Below, in pieces: positions 45,000 through 53,304 of a stretch of 64,000 nt of DNA. The stretch spans positions 124,001 to 188,000 of the forward strand of contig JACKEL010000003.1 of NCBI GenBank assembly GCA_020632975.1, given 5' to 3'. Position numbers and translations under genes: made by a program. Origin of the DNA: Myxococcales bacterium. GTDB lineage: Bacteria; Myxococcota_C; UBA6777. How positions within the stretch are numbered: position 1 is the stretch's first letter; every line of letters starts with the position of its first letter. The notes below the pieces were generated by a model, which was not told where the DNA came from, made no database searches, and worked only from the letters and a program-made list of their open reading frames with translations.

Positions 45000-45875
45000 G
45001 TGTCTGTGTTACGAAGATACCCGGGTATCGGCGAGATCGATGTTTGGTGGAGTCGTGCTTCGGGTCTTGATGAAAGTCAGAAAGAACGTGCTTTGTCGTG
45101 GATGAGCGAAGAAGAGCGCACACAACATCAACGCTTTTTGCGCGATGAAGATCGTCTTTTGTATCTGGCGACGCGTGGGTTGGTGCGTGGTGCGCTGTCT
45201 TGTTATGAGGACATCTCGCCCCATCTATGGTCGTTTTCGACAGATGAGCATGGTCGTCCTTGGATCGCTGGGCCTGTGGTGCGGCCATCGTTGATCTTCA
45301 ACATCTCTCATTCGCAAGATCTTGTTGTCTTTGCGGTGTCTGCGGGGGGAGCGTTGGGGGTGGATGTTGAAGGCTCGGATCGCAGGCGAGATATCCTTGG
45401 GATCGCCAAGCGATTCTTTGCGGAACGAGAGTACAAAGCGATCCGCAGTGCGCCCACCCAAGAGGAGCAAGAAGCGCTGTTCTCGTCTTTTTGGACCCTC
45501 AAAGAAGCTTACATGAAAGCGCGTGGCCTTGGGTTTGCTCTTGAGCCGCAGTGGATGGACTTTGCTTTTGCGCCACAACTCTCGGTCGTGTTTGATGAGG
45601 ATGTTGCGGATGTCCCCAAGCGATGGGCTTTGTTGACGGGGCGTCTTTCATCCAGTCATACTTTTTCGCTTGCTGCTTCATGGGGGGATACCGCGCCTTT
45701 GCCTACCAAAGAGTCTCCACGTCACGCAGCCAACGCCACGGACACGAAGAATCCGCATATCCGCAGTGAAGGCCAAGATATCGCCTTTGAGCTCGTTGGG
45801 GTGCATCGTGCTGATGGGGTGCGTGTTTGCTTTCTTGATGGTGCTCTTGTTGCGGAGATCCCTTCGTCTCTCTGA
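45000..45875 (+). CDS. 4'-phosphopantetheinyl transferase (Sfp type)
   Basis: The 291-aa enzyme moves the phosphopantetheine arm of coenzyme A to carrier proteins of fatty-acid, polyketide or peptide synthesis. It contains the two Sfp signatures GALGVDVEGSDRRRD (Mg ligands) and FWTLKEAYMKARGLG, plus LIFNISHSQDLVVFAVS. The GTG start at 45000 has AAAGGA upstream. A C-terminal extension of ~80 residues (Thr/Asp/Ser-rich) follows the core. No carrier protein or synthase gene is adjacent. Confidence 0.92.
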   Translation: MSVLRRYPGIGEIDVWWSRASGLDESQKERALSWMSEEERTQHQRFLRDEDRLLYLATRGLVRGALSCYEDISPHLWSFSTDEHGRPWIAGPVVRPSLIFNISHSQDLVVFAVSAGGALGVDVEGSDRRRDILGIAKRFFAEREYKAIRSAPTQEEQEALFSSFWTLKEAYMKARGLGFALEPQWMDFAFAPQLSVVFDEDVADVPKRWALLTGRLSSSHTFSLAASWGDTAPLPTKESPRHAANATDTKNPHIRSEGQDIAFELVGVHRADGVRVCFLDGALVAEIPSSL

Positions 45876-45988
45876 GAAGTTTGAGGTGTGTCCATAACTT
45901 GCGGGGGAGGTGGCTTGTAACGTATGGTTGGGGGCATACGTCTAGTGGTCGTTGTCCAGAACAAGGGTGTAGAACAAGGAGATCTGTG

Positions 45989-46126
45989 ATGAAAAAGACG
46001 TGGTTGGTATTGTTGTCAGCACTGGGGTTGGTTGCATTTTTGTCTGTGCATGCCTGTCGTGGTGTGAAGAATGATAGTGGTGGTCCTAATGCGACCTCGC
46101 AGCCTGTGTCGCAGCCAGGGCAATAA
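45989..46126 (+). CDS. Small lipoprotein
   Basis: This 45-aa lipoprotein starts at ATG 45989 after AAGGAG. A hydrophobic signal ends in FLSVHAC, followed by a short Gly/Asn/Ser/Pro tail (NATSQPVSQPGQ). It is too short for the usual gene calls but has signal, lipobox and ribosome site. An inverted repeat ACGTATG/CATACGT lies upstream at 45920-45941. Function unknown. Confidence 0.6.
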   Translation: MKKTWLVLLSALGLVAFLSVHACRGVKNDSGGPNATSQPVSQPGQ

Positions 46127-46238
46127 GAGAAGCGGGGATCGGGGGGAGTGGGGTCTCCTCTTTCTTGCGTTTGGTGGCTCGCTGTGGCGATTTGGATCTG
46201 CTACATTGAGCGAGCCCAAACAAGTTAGAGGAGGAAAG

Positions 46239-46745
46239 ATGTTTTCTTTGGTGTCCAAAAAGTCCCGAACCATCAGCTTTTTATTGAGCTTTTGTGGGAT
46301 GATCATCTTTGTTTTTGCAGGGTGGGGCTGCCATCCACAAAAGAAAACGGAGATCCGCCCTCCTGCGGGCCTGTTGATGCCGCGCGTGCGAGACTTTAAC
46401 AAGTCGATGCGATGGCGACGCTACTCAGAGGCCAAGACCTACGTCGAACCTGACAACCAAGCTGAATGGATGATGGAACGCGAGCGGACCCGTGGGATGG
46501 ACAATATCGCGGAGTACGCTTTGCGGGATATCGTGTTTCGTGAGGAAGGTCGCGAGGCATGGGTGATCGTGGTGTATCAGCGTTTTCAGTTACCTTCGAC
46601 TGTGGTGCAACGCCAAGTGCGTGCGCAGCGTTGGAAATATGTGAAGAACAATTGGTATTTTTCAGAAGAAAAAGAAAAGATCCCTAAGAAAAAAGAGAAG
46701 ACAACGAAGGTAAGCGCAACGAAGCAACCTTTGGGGACCAAGTAA
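46239..46745 (+). CDS. Lipoprotein of unknown function
   Basis: The 168-aa protein starts at ATG 46239 after GAGGAGG. A signal peptide (TISFLLSFCGMIIFVFAGWGC) has a lipobox Cys. The mature part, RVRDFNKSMRWRRYSEAKTY and onward (ERTRGMDNIAEYALRDIVFRE, VVYQRFQLPSTVVQRQV), looks like a compact domain of the sort found in envelope lipoproteins of deltaproteobacteria, ending in a Lys-rich tail. I do not recognise a family. A hairpin GGAGAT/ATCTCC follows at 46758-46772. Confidence 0.7.
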   Translation: MFSLVSKKSRTISFLLSFCGMIIFVFAGWGCHPQKKTEIRPPAGLLMPRVRDFNKSMRWRRYSEAKTYVEPDNQAEWMMERERTRGMDNIAEYALRDIVFREEGREAWVIVVYQRFQLPSTVVQRQVRAQRWKYVKNNWYFSEEKEKIPKKKEKTTKVSATKQPLGTK

Positions 46746-46822
46746 ACGTCGGGGGCGGGAGATGCTATCTCCTTGTGCAGTATAGAGATTCCCTCAATTC
46801 GTATGGAGGCTTGTGAGGCGCA

Positions 46823-47824
46823 ATGCGCATGTGGCGTCGTATCCTACCAGGACTTGTGATCGCAGCGTTGTTTTTGGGAGGCATCGCTTATTTCGTGGAC
46901 CTATCAAAGTTTCGCGCGGCGGCCTCGAAGGTCCACGTGGCATGGTTGGGGCTGGTGTTGTTGCTCAAGTCCTTTGCCTCGTGGGTCAAAGGTGAGCGGT
47001 GGCGTATCGCGATGCGTGCGGTCTTGGGATGGGCTCCCAAACATACCTTTTCTGCGACAGTGATTGGTTTGTTGGGGAACCTGATCTTCCCTGCGCGTTT
47101 GGGCGAAGTCTTGCGCGCGCAGATCGTGCAGAAAAACAACAAAGGGGTCTCGCGCTCTTTGGCCCTGACATCGAGCATCTTGGCCCAGTTGTTTGATGTG
47201 ACATTGTTGTTGTGCTGTCTGATCTTGGGGACCTTGTTGGTACAAAAGGCGCAGTTGCAGATTTGGCACCTTGTGGGCGTGGTCGCGTTGATGCTCTCGA
47301 TCTTTGGGGGGTTGCTGATCTTTGAGGTGTTTTACCTTCGTTTTGCCGCGTTGGGTGGGCGTTTGGGGGCATGGCTACCCGAGCGGATTCGCCAGCTTTT
47401 GGCGGGGATCATTGGGCAGGTCCATCAAGGCTTGGGCTTGTTGCGTAAACCCTTGGCAGTGTTGCAAGTTTTTGCATGGGCCTTGGTGTTATGGCACATC
47501 GAAGCTTTGTGCTACTTCTTGCTTTTGAAGGCCTTGGGGCTTCAGATCCCATTTGGGATGTTGTTGTTGGTCACGGGTGCAGCGAACTTGGCTTTTTTGC
47601 TGCCCTTGACACCTGGAGCGGTGGGAGTCCATCAAGCCGTATGTATCTGGGTTTTGGGTTTCGCAGGTATCCCACGAGAGACAAGCTTTTTGTATAGCTT
47701 GTTGATGCAAGGCTGTGATGTCTTGATGATCGTTTCGTTGGGTGGGTTCTTCTTTGCCCAAGAAGGCCTAAAGATGGGCCAGATGGAACAACAGATCGAG
47801 ACCGTCGAAGCAGAAAAAACATAA
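46823..47824 (+). CDS. Flippase-like (LPG synthase TM / UPF0104) membrane protein
   Basis: The 333-aa integral membrane protein has 7-8 hydrophobic helices and the family sequence FSATVIGLLGNLIFPARLGEVLRA, followed by LLPLTPGAVGVHQA. This matches the transmembrane domain of lysylphosphatidylglycerol synthase and AglD-type proteins, thought to flip lipids or lipid-linked sugars. The C-terminal aminoacyl-transferase part of MprF is absent. Neighbouring GT2/YfhO genes make a role in envelope lipid or glycan export plausible. Confidence 0.88.
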   Translation: MRMWRRILPGLVIAALFLGGIAYFVDLSKFRAAASKVHVAWLGLVLLLKSFASWVKGERWRIAMRAVLGWAPKHTFSATVIGLLGNLIFPARLGEVLRAQIVQKNNKGVSRSLALTSSILAQLFDVTLLLCCLILGTLLVQKAQLQIWHLVGVVALMLSIFGGLLIFEVFYLRFAALGGRLGAWLPERIRQLLAGIIGQVHQGLGLLRKPLAVLQVFAWALVLWHIEALCYFLLLKALGLQIPFGMLLLVTGAANLAFLLPLTPGAVGVHQAVCIWVLGFAGIPRETSFLYSLLMQGCDVLMIVSLGGFFFAQEGLKMGQMEQQIETVEAEKT

Positions 47825-47836
47825 CTTTGGCGGGCG

Positions 47837-48859
47837 TTACTTTTTCTTTGTGGGGGGCTTTGACTTTGTCCAAGGGAAGATCAAAGTGTAGGTATAGGGG
47901 GGATGGTGGAGGAGAAGGAGCTTTGAAGTTCCTTTGTTCTTGAGGATTTGGGGGAACCACGGTTCTTTGCGAAAGTCGTCGTCTGCGGCGATGTATTCGG
48001 GGACATAGAGATCGACTTCAAGAAGAGGTGCGTGGAGCTTCCCTTTTAGTCTTGCAGCATAAGAAAAAGGCGCAAGGGTTTTGGGAGGATTGAGATCATT
48101 GTGCAGCGCGCCTCCATAAAGAACGATCGAGCTAAACTCTTTGCGTTTGTGTCGAATGGCGAGGATCTTGATGCAGTCGTGGGCGAGTCGATCCGTGACA
48201 AAGCGGATAAACTTGGTGGGATGGAGCGAGCCATCTTTTTGTGTGAGTCCTTCGTAGAGTTTGCAGTGGATGCGGAGGACGTGGGGGAGCAGCTTGAGCT
48301 TTTTGGCTTTGAGGATCAGTTCGACAAGGTGATTGCGGGTCTTTTTGGGGCGTTGGATCACTTTGGTGACTTCTTTGACGACGACCTGCTCTTGTTTTCC
48401 GCAGGAACCCGTGGTGATCCAAGTTTCAATCAGAAGATCTCGTAGGGGTTTGTGGAATCGGATGCTCTGTCCTTTGCGAAAGTTTTTTCTCAGGTGCTGG
48501 GGGAGTTCAGAGGTCTTGGGAGGATGTTTGAGGAAGGGAAGGATCTGCGTTGTAAAACGCTCGATCGAAGAAGTGATATGGCGGAACTTTTTGAGTTGAT
48601 GATATTCGCCAAAGCCGATGGCTTGGGGTTTATGGCGCAGAAGGAAGGGGATCATCTGTCGAGGATGATCAAGGACATAAAGCTGGTAAGGCTTGGCTTG
48701 TTTGGTTGTCTTTTGAGCTGTCTTTTTGGGTTTGGTAGGTGGCGTCGCTTGGGCGGGCTTGGGCTGAAGAGGCCCAAGCAGCCCAAGAAACAAAGCGCCA
48801 ACAAGCCACAAACGAAGTGAAAAAAGCCTTGTAGTGGCTGTTTGGGAAGGGATGAGCAT
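47837..48859 (-). CDS. Exported TIKI/ChaN-superfamily-like protein
   Basis: The 340-aa protein has a signal peptide (LWLVGALFLGLLGPLQPKPAQA) after ATG 48859, which has GAGG 7 nt upstream. A Pro/Lys-rich linker is followed by a domain with PQAIGFGEYHQLKKFRHI and SSIVLYGGALHND, recalling GExH and G-x-H motifs of the EreA/ChaN/TIKI superfamily (heme-binding or hydrolase-like). The match is by pattern only. The end of the gene converges on the flippase gene 12 bp away. Confidence 0.65.
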   Translation of the reverse strand: MLIPSQTATTRLFSLRLWLVGALFLGLLGPLQPKPAQATPPTKPKKTAQKTTKQAKPYQLYVLDHPRQMIPFLLRHKPQAIGFGEYHQLKKFRHITSSIERFTTQILPFLKHPPKTSELPQHLRKNFRKGQSIRFHKPLRDLLIETWITTGSCGKQEQVVVKEVTKVIQRPKKTRNHLVELILKAKKLKLLPHVLRIHCKLYEGLTQKDGSLHPTKFIRFVTDRLAHDCIKILAIRHKRKEFSSIVLYGGALHNDLNPPKTLAPFSYAARLKGKLHAPLLEVDLYVPEYIAADDDFRKEPWFPQILKNKGTSKLLLLHHPPYTYTLIFPWTKSKPPTKKK

Positions 48860-48956
48860 CGTCAGCCTCGGTGGTTTAAGCGTTATAGGGGGGTTGAGGG
48901 CTTTTGTTGGTTTGGACGCGTCCTTTGTTGGGTCGTCACGAGAGGTCGGGTGGGGG

Positions 48957-49382
48957 TCATGAAAAGAGCGAGGCTTCGAGATCGCGGTGTTGTCGAGCGA
49001 GTCGAAGCTGGCGTTGTCGTCCTTCGAGGAGTTGCAGCAGTCGGCTACGTTGTTGAAGGTGTTGTTGGCGCATTGCAACGTGGTGGAGGAGTTGTTCTTT
49101 GCGTGCAGCAAAAGAGTCCTCTGTAAAGCCCCATAGGGAGGGGGTTAGCGCATTCCATCCATAACGTTGAAGGGACTCTTCGATCATGCTCGCGGGGCCA
49201 GGCTCCCAGTTACGCCAGTGACGCAAGAAAAGCTTGGTTTCGAGATAGGCGCGTTGCTGTTCGTCTTGTGTGCGGGCGATTTGATCGAGGGCTTGCGTGT
49301 AGGTGTTCTCGTCGAGAAAAGTGCGCTCTTGTTTGGGGGAGAGTGCGGTGGGTGGGGTTGGTAAAGAGGGGATCAAGCTCAT
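48957..49382 (-). CDS. Small coiled-coil hypothetical protein
   Basis: The 141-aa protein starts at ATG 49382 after GGAGG (6-nt spacing). It is rich in Gln/Arg/Leu and ends in long heptad-like helices (QHLQQRSRLLQLLEGRQRQL). No known domain is seen. Longer open frames here lack ribosome sites. The gene lies between the ChaN-like and GT2 genes on the same strand. Confidence 0.65.
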   Translation of the reverse strand: MSLIPSLPTPPTALSPKQERTFLDENTYTQALDQIARTQDEQQRAYLETKLFLRHWRNWEPGPASMIEESLQRYGWNALTPSLWGFTEDSFAARKEQLLHHVAMRQQHLQQRSRLLQLLEGRQRQLRLARQHRDLEASLFS

Positions 49383-49449
49383 CTTTGGCCTCCACGTAGG
49401 GATATAGCGCGTCGTGTGGCGTTTATTGTAGGGCCGCAGGGAAGCGTGT

Positions 49450-50463
49450 TCAAGGGGTTTGGCTGTTGGGCGGGGTTTGGGGCGGTGGTAGGGGCTGTTC
49501 CGTGGACTCTGCGACGATAAAGGGTTTTCGGCCTTTGACCTCTTCAAAGATCTGATGGACGTAGACGCCGATGAGACCGAGCGAAAGCAAGATCGTCGAG
49601 CCAAAAAAGAGATTGAGGAAGGTGAGCGAGGTCCAACCTGGTACAGCGATGCCCACGCACCAAGAATAGAAGGCTTGGAGAGCCAATAGAAAGGAGGCCA
49701 AAAGTCCAAAAGCCCCGATGTACGCGCTCCAATACAGAGGTGCACCTGTAAAGGAAGTGACGGCAGTGAGCGCAAGTCGAGCGAGGCCCATCAAGGACCA
49801 ACGGCTGGTTCCTGCGACACGTTCGGCCACGATAAAGGGGACATTGGCTTGGCGAAAGCCCAGCCATGGGATGAGCGCGCGGAAAAAGCGCATCCTCTCG
49901 GGCTGTGCGAGGTATTCGCGTACAACGGTATCGCGCATCATCTTGAAGTCCGAGTGACCGTGGAGATCGATCTTGGTGAGTTGTTTCATCACACCATAGA
50001 ACATCCCCGAGGCTGCGCGCCCAAACAAGCTATCCACACTGCGATCTTGTTTGACGCCAGAGATGATATCGAACTGGTTGGTTTTCCAGATCGCCCACAT
50101 CTGTTCGATGACTTCGGGAGGATGTTGCCCATCGCTGTCCATGACGAGGACGGCTTCGCCTTTGGCGGCTTCGAGTCCTGCGTAGATAGCGGCTTCTTTC
50201 CCAAAGTTGCGGCTAAAGCGAAGTCCCCGCACCCAAGGCAACTCTGCGGCAAGGGCTTGGGCTTGGGCAAAGGTTTCGTCTTTGCTGCCATCGTCAACGA
50301 TCAGGACTTCGTAAGGTGTTGATGTCTCGTCGCTTTCATTGAAGAGTTTTTGCAGTGTGGGGTGCAACAGTTCTTTGACAACTTTGGCGATGCCTTCGGC
50401 TTCGTTGTAAGAAGGCAAGATGATGCTGAGTTGTGGGCGGGATGGGGTTTGTGGCGCGGTCAT
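49450..50463 (-). CDS. GtrB/CsbB-type GT2 polyprenyl-phosphate glycosyltransferase
   Basis: The 337-aa protein has a cytoplasmic GT2 domain (LSIILPSYNEAEGIAKVVKEL, VLIVDDGSKDET, VMDSDGQHPPE, SDFKMMRD and FVVERVAGTSRWS-like signature) and two C-terminal membrane helices (LLASFLLALQAFYSWCVGI; FFGSTILLSLGLIGVYV). This is the GtrB/CsbB/ArnC layout that attaches a sugar to undecaprenyl phosphate. Its start overlaps the YfhO-like gene's end by 4 bp (ATGA), so the two are coupled. In Bacillus CsbB works with YfhO to decorate lipoteichoic acid; here the acceptor must differ. Confidence 0.92.
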   Translation of the reverse strand: MTAPQTPSRPQLSIILPSYNEAEGIAKVVKELLHPTLQKLFNESDETSTPYEVLIVDDGSKDETFAQAQALAAELPWVRGLRFSRNFGKEAAIYAGLEAAKGEAVLVMDSDGQHPPEVIEQMWAIWKTNQFDIISGVKQDRSVDSLFGRAASGMFYGVMKQLTKIDLHGHSDFKMMRDTVVREYLAQPERMRFFRALIPWLGFRQANVPFIVAERVAGTSRWSLMGLARLALTAVTSFTGAPLYWSAYIGAFGLLASFLLALQAFYSWCVGIAVPGWTSLTFLNLFFGSTILLSLGLIGVYVHQIFEEVKGRKPFIVAESTEQPLPPPQTPPNSQTP

Positions 50464-53054
50464 GGTCTTTCTCTTGTTTGGACAGGATCACCCCAAAGGG
50501 TCGTCATCGCGAAGATAGCAAGTGCAATCAGCCAAGCAAGCCCCCACAGAGAGAATCCCAAGGAAGCGATGCGAGAACGATAGTGCAAGCGCAAGGTGTG
50601 TCTGCCTTTGGAGACGCGGATAGCTTGCATCAAGATGTTTGCGCGCAAGAGAGGGACAGGTTTGTTGTCCAAGGTGGCGGACCATCCGTTCCAATAACGT
50701 TCGTTGATAAGGACGATGCCATCCGCAGGAGCCTCGATCTCCGCAAGGATGGTTTGGGCATCTGCATACTTGATCTTGGCCGCGATAGCTTGGTTTGGAC
50801 AAGATGGAAGGACGAAGCGCACCACCATACGAGGTTGGGAAGGCGTGCGATGTGTTGGCTGTTTGGCCCGTACAACGGGTCGTTTGGCGATTGCTGGGCG
50901 AGAAGTCGATGTGGGGCGTGAAGCCAACGTGGGTTTGCTCGTCGAAGCGGGTCGTGAAGTGGCCTTGGGCACGCGTGGGAACAAGAAGCGCACTTTGTGT
51001 TGGTTTCGGCCTCGGGGAATCGCTCGGAATATATGCTTGACGCGTTTCTTCGGTGGCTTGGGAGGGATGTAGGGAAACTTTTGGGGCTTGGGCTGCGGTG
51101 CAGGTGGTGTGTCCTTGGAGCGCTCAAGCACAGCTTCACAGATGGGGTTGAGTTTGGGGAGCAGCCCAGAGGCTTCGCGCCAGTGTTTGACGACGCGCCA
51201 TCGTGGGAGCCATTGGATGCGGGCAGCGATAGGGCTTCGACTTTCGTGGAGCGTGGTCTTGTTGTAGGTATAAGTCGCACGATAGGAGCGCTGAAGGAGG
51301 CGGGGATTGTTGAAAAAGCGTCGATGAAACAGATGGTTGCCGTGTTCTGCGAGAAGTACATGAGAGACGTTGAAGACGCGTAAGACGTGTGGTTGCTTTT
51401 TGATGACGCCGAAAACGGCCTTGTCACGGTAGGTTTGGCGGGGTTCTTCGAGTCCTTCCAAGGCGCGCAGTTGAAAGAGGGCACTCGCGAGTTGGGGGGC
51501 TTCATCAAAGGAATTGAAGATGCGTTGATGGCGCTGTTTTTCAGGGGAAAGCGTTACCAACACGCCACCTTGACGCGTGCGGTATTCACCAAGGCCACGA
51601 AGTCCACTTTGGCGGGTATGTGGGGCGATATCCAACCAAAAAAACAAGACCAACAAGATCGCCCAGCCCCAAGCACCGCGCTTTTTGAAGTGATAGAGAC
51701 AATACAGCATCCCACCACAGATGGCCCACTGTTGAAAAGCTTGGGTTTCTCGGCCTGTGGTGAAGTTCTGATGCTTGATGCTCCAAAGGGACACACCCAA
51801 CAACACAAGCAGGCCAAACCCCCAAAGGATCGAAAGTAAGAACAAGAACTCACGTTGCCAGTTGCGTGGATGAGGGGTGAGGATGGACTGGACGCCCAAC
51901 GCGATGAGGATACAAAAGGCTGGGCTGATCAAAGCCAGGTAGCGATCAGGCCGCGATGTGATGTACGAAGATGTGAAGAGATACTGCGGGGTCGGGTCCC
52001 ATGCCCGTACATGGGGCCACAGAGCGAACAACATTCCCCATACTGCGAGCGTTACGCATGTCCACCACAGGCGTCGTTGCTGGCCTCCTAGCCAAGCAGC
52101 CAACACCAAAGGAAGCAAAAGAATCCCGTGGTAGAGGTGGTTTCCATAAAAGGGAGAGAGCAGGCCCCAGATCCGCGTCGAAGGAAACGTGTGGACGTGC
52201 GTGCGATGAGGGGGAAGGACTGTGGCAAGTTCTAGGTAGGGGAGCCACAGCACCGCGCCCCACAGTGCCACCAAGCAAAGTGCGTAAGACAACCACAAAA
52301 AGGTTCTTGGTGGGGCTTCGATACCGTCCCAGAGAAAACGGAAAAAGATATAAAAGAAGCTTCCTACCACGAGTAAGAAAAATCCTGAAGGGCTCCCCCC
52401 CAACTGAGAAAAACTCAGAAACAACGCAAACCACGTGGCTGACTTGAGGGTGGGTTGTTTGAGAAAGCTTTCGAGCGCCCACAACACCCACGGAAACCAC
52501 AAGACCGAGGCAAAGAGATGCGTGCCATAAAAAAGCGGACTTAGCCCCGCGATGACAAAGACGGTCCCTCCCACGAGAGCCGCCCGTTTGTCGAGTTGGA
52601 GGCTGCGGAGGTAGAGGTACATCCCACAACCCGCAAGGGCCAGTTGCCACATCAGCAGCGATTCGAAAGCAAAGAAGCTATGCTCCCGAAACAGGGCGTA
52701 ATAGGCCAGATAAGGCCAATGGCTTGGGCTATAGAGTCCAAGAGAGGTCTCGGCTGCGATCGGCCATCCCCCTGCAAGGTAAGGGTCCCATTGCACCCAG
52801 TTCCCTGAAAAGAGCGAATTGACCGCACTTTGGAACTGAGGCCAGCGTGTCTCAAAGAAGTTCCAAGCGACAAAGCTGCGCTCTTTGGGCAGACCAAACC
52901 AGAGTCTCCAAAAATGGAGCCAAGGCAGCAAGAAAAACCATCCTACGATCAAGATGTCTTGCCAGCGTTGTGGTGGATTTCGATGGAGTTGCGGGCGTGC
53001 AAGTCGCAGGGAAGACGTGTGGGATGATTGGGTGTGGGCTGAGGTCGTGGTCAT
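50460..53054 (-). CDS. YfhO-like membrane glycosyltransferase
   Basis: The 864-aa protein has about 12 membrane helices with the YfhO pattern (LHFWRLWFGLPKERSFVAWN, WDPYLAGGWPIAAETSLGLYSPSHWPYLAYY, FLFLLSILWGFGLLVLLG) and a C-terminal periplasmic beta segment (YWNGWSATLDNKPVPLLRAN) with a final helix. An unusual Ser/Arg/Pro/Thr-rich insert (RPASTSKPTLASRPTSTSRP) interrupts the extracytoplasmic domain. With the coupled GT2 enzyme it probably transfers sugar from undecaprenyl phosphate to an envelope polymer. Confidence 0.88.
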   Translation of the reverse strand: MTTTSAHTQSSHTSSLRLARPQLHRNPPQRWQDILIVGWFFLLPWLHFWRLWFGLPKERSFVAWNFFETRWPQFQSAVNSLFSGNWVQWDPYLAGGWPIAAETSLGLYSPSHWPYLAYYALFREHSFFAFESLLMWQLALAGCGMYLYLRSLQLDKRAALVGGTVFVIAGLSPLFYGTHLFASVLWFPWVLWALESFLKQPTLKSATWFALFLSFSQLGGSPSGFFLLVVGSFFYIFFRFLWDGIEAPPRTFLWLSYALCLVALWGAVLWLPYLELATVLPPHRTHVHTFPSTRIWGLLSPFYGNHLYHGILLLPLVLAAWLGGQQRRLWWTCVTLAVWGMLFALWPHVRAWDPTPQYLFTSSYITSRPDRYLALISPAFCILIALGVQSILTPHPRNWQREFLFLLSILWGFGLLVLLGVSLWSIKHQNFTTGRETQAFQQWAICGGMLYCLYHFKKRGAWGWAILLVLFFWLDIAPHTRQSGLRGLGEYRTRQGGVLVTLSPEKQRHQRIFNSFDEAPQLASALFQLRALEGLEEPRQTYRDKAVFGVIKKQPHVLRVFNVSHVLLAEHGNHLFHRRFFNNPRLLQRSYRATYTYNKTTLHESRSPIAARIQWLPRWRVVKHWREASGLLPKLNPICEAVLERSKDTPPAPQPKPQKFPYIPPKPPKKRVKHIFRAIPRGRNQHKVRFLFPRVPKATSRPASTSKPTLASRPTSTSRPAIAKRPVVRAKQPTHRTPSQPRMVVRFVLPSCPNQAIAAKIKYADAQTILAEIEAPADGIVLINERYWNGWSATLDNKPVPLLRANILMQAIRVSKGRHTLRLHYRSRIASLGFSLWGLAWLIALAIFAMTTLWGDPVQTRERP

Positions 53055-53304
53055 CTCTTTCCATGCTCAGAAAGTCGCGTTTTCTCCGAAAGGAGCGAAC
53101 TTTATCTCATCTTTGGATTTGGCGCAGACACTATCCGTTGTTGTTTGTTGTGTCAATGACGACGTCTGCCGCCATCTTTTTCTTCGCGTTTTGAAAGCGA
53201 ACGTCGTCTTGGTTCTGTTTGACGTTTGGCAAGGCTCTGTACATACAATCTGTTTTTCGGCGATGTTGATCTCAGATGCCTTGCACAAAAAGGAGATCAG
53301 TCGG

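Noticed and set aside
45920..45941. Inverted repeat ACGTATG/CATACGT before the small lipoprotein gene as a confirmed operator
   Set aside because: A single 7-bp palindrome with no second copy seen; kept only as a note.
46758..46772. Hairpin GGAGAT/ATCTCC as a terminator
   Set aside because: It has a 3-nt loop but no following T-run, so termination is unsupported.
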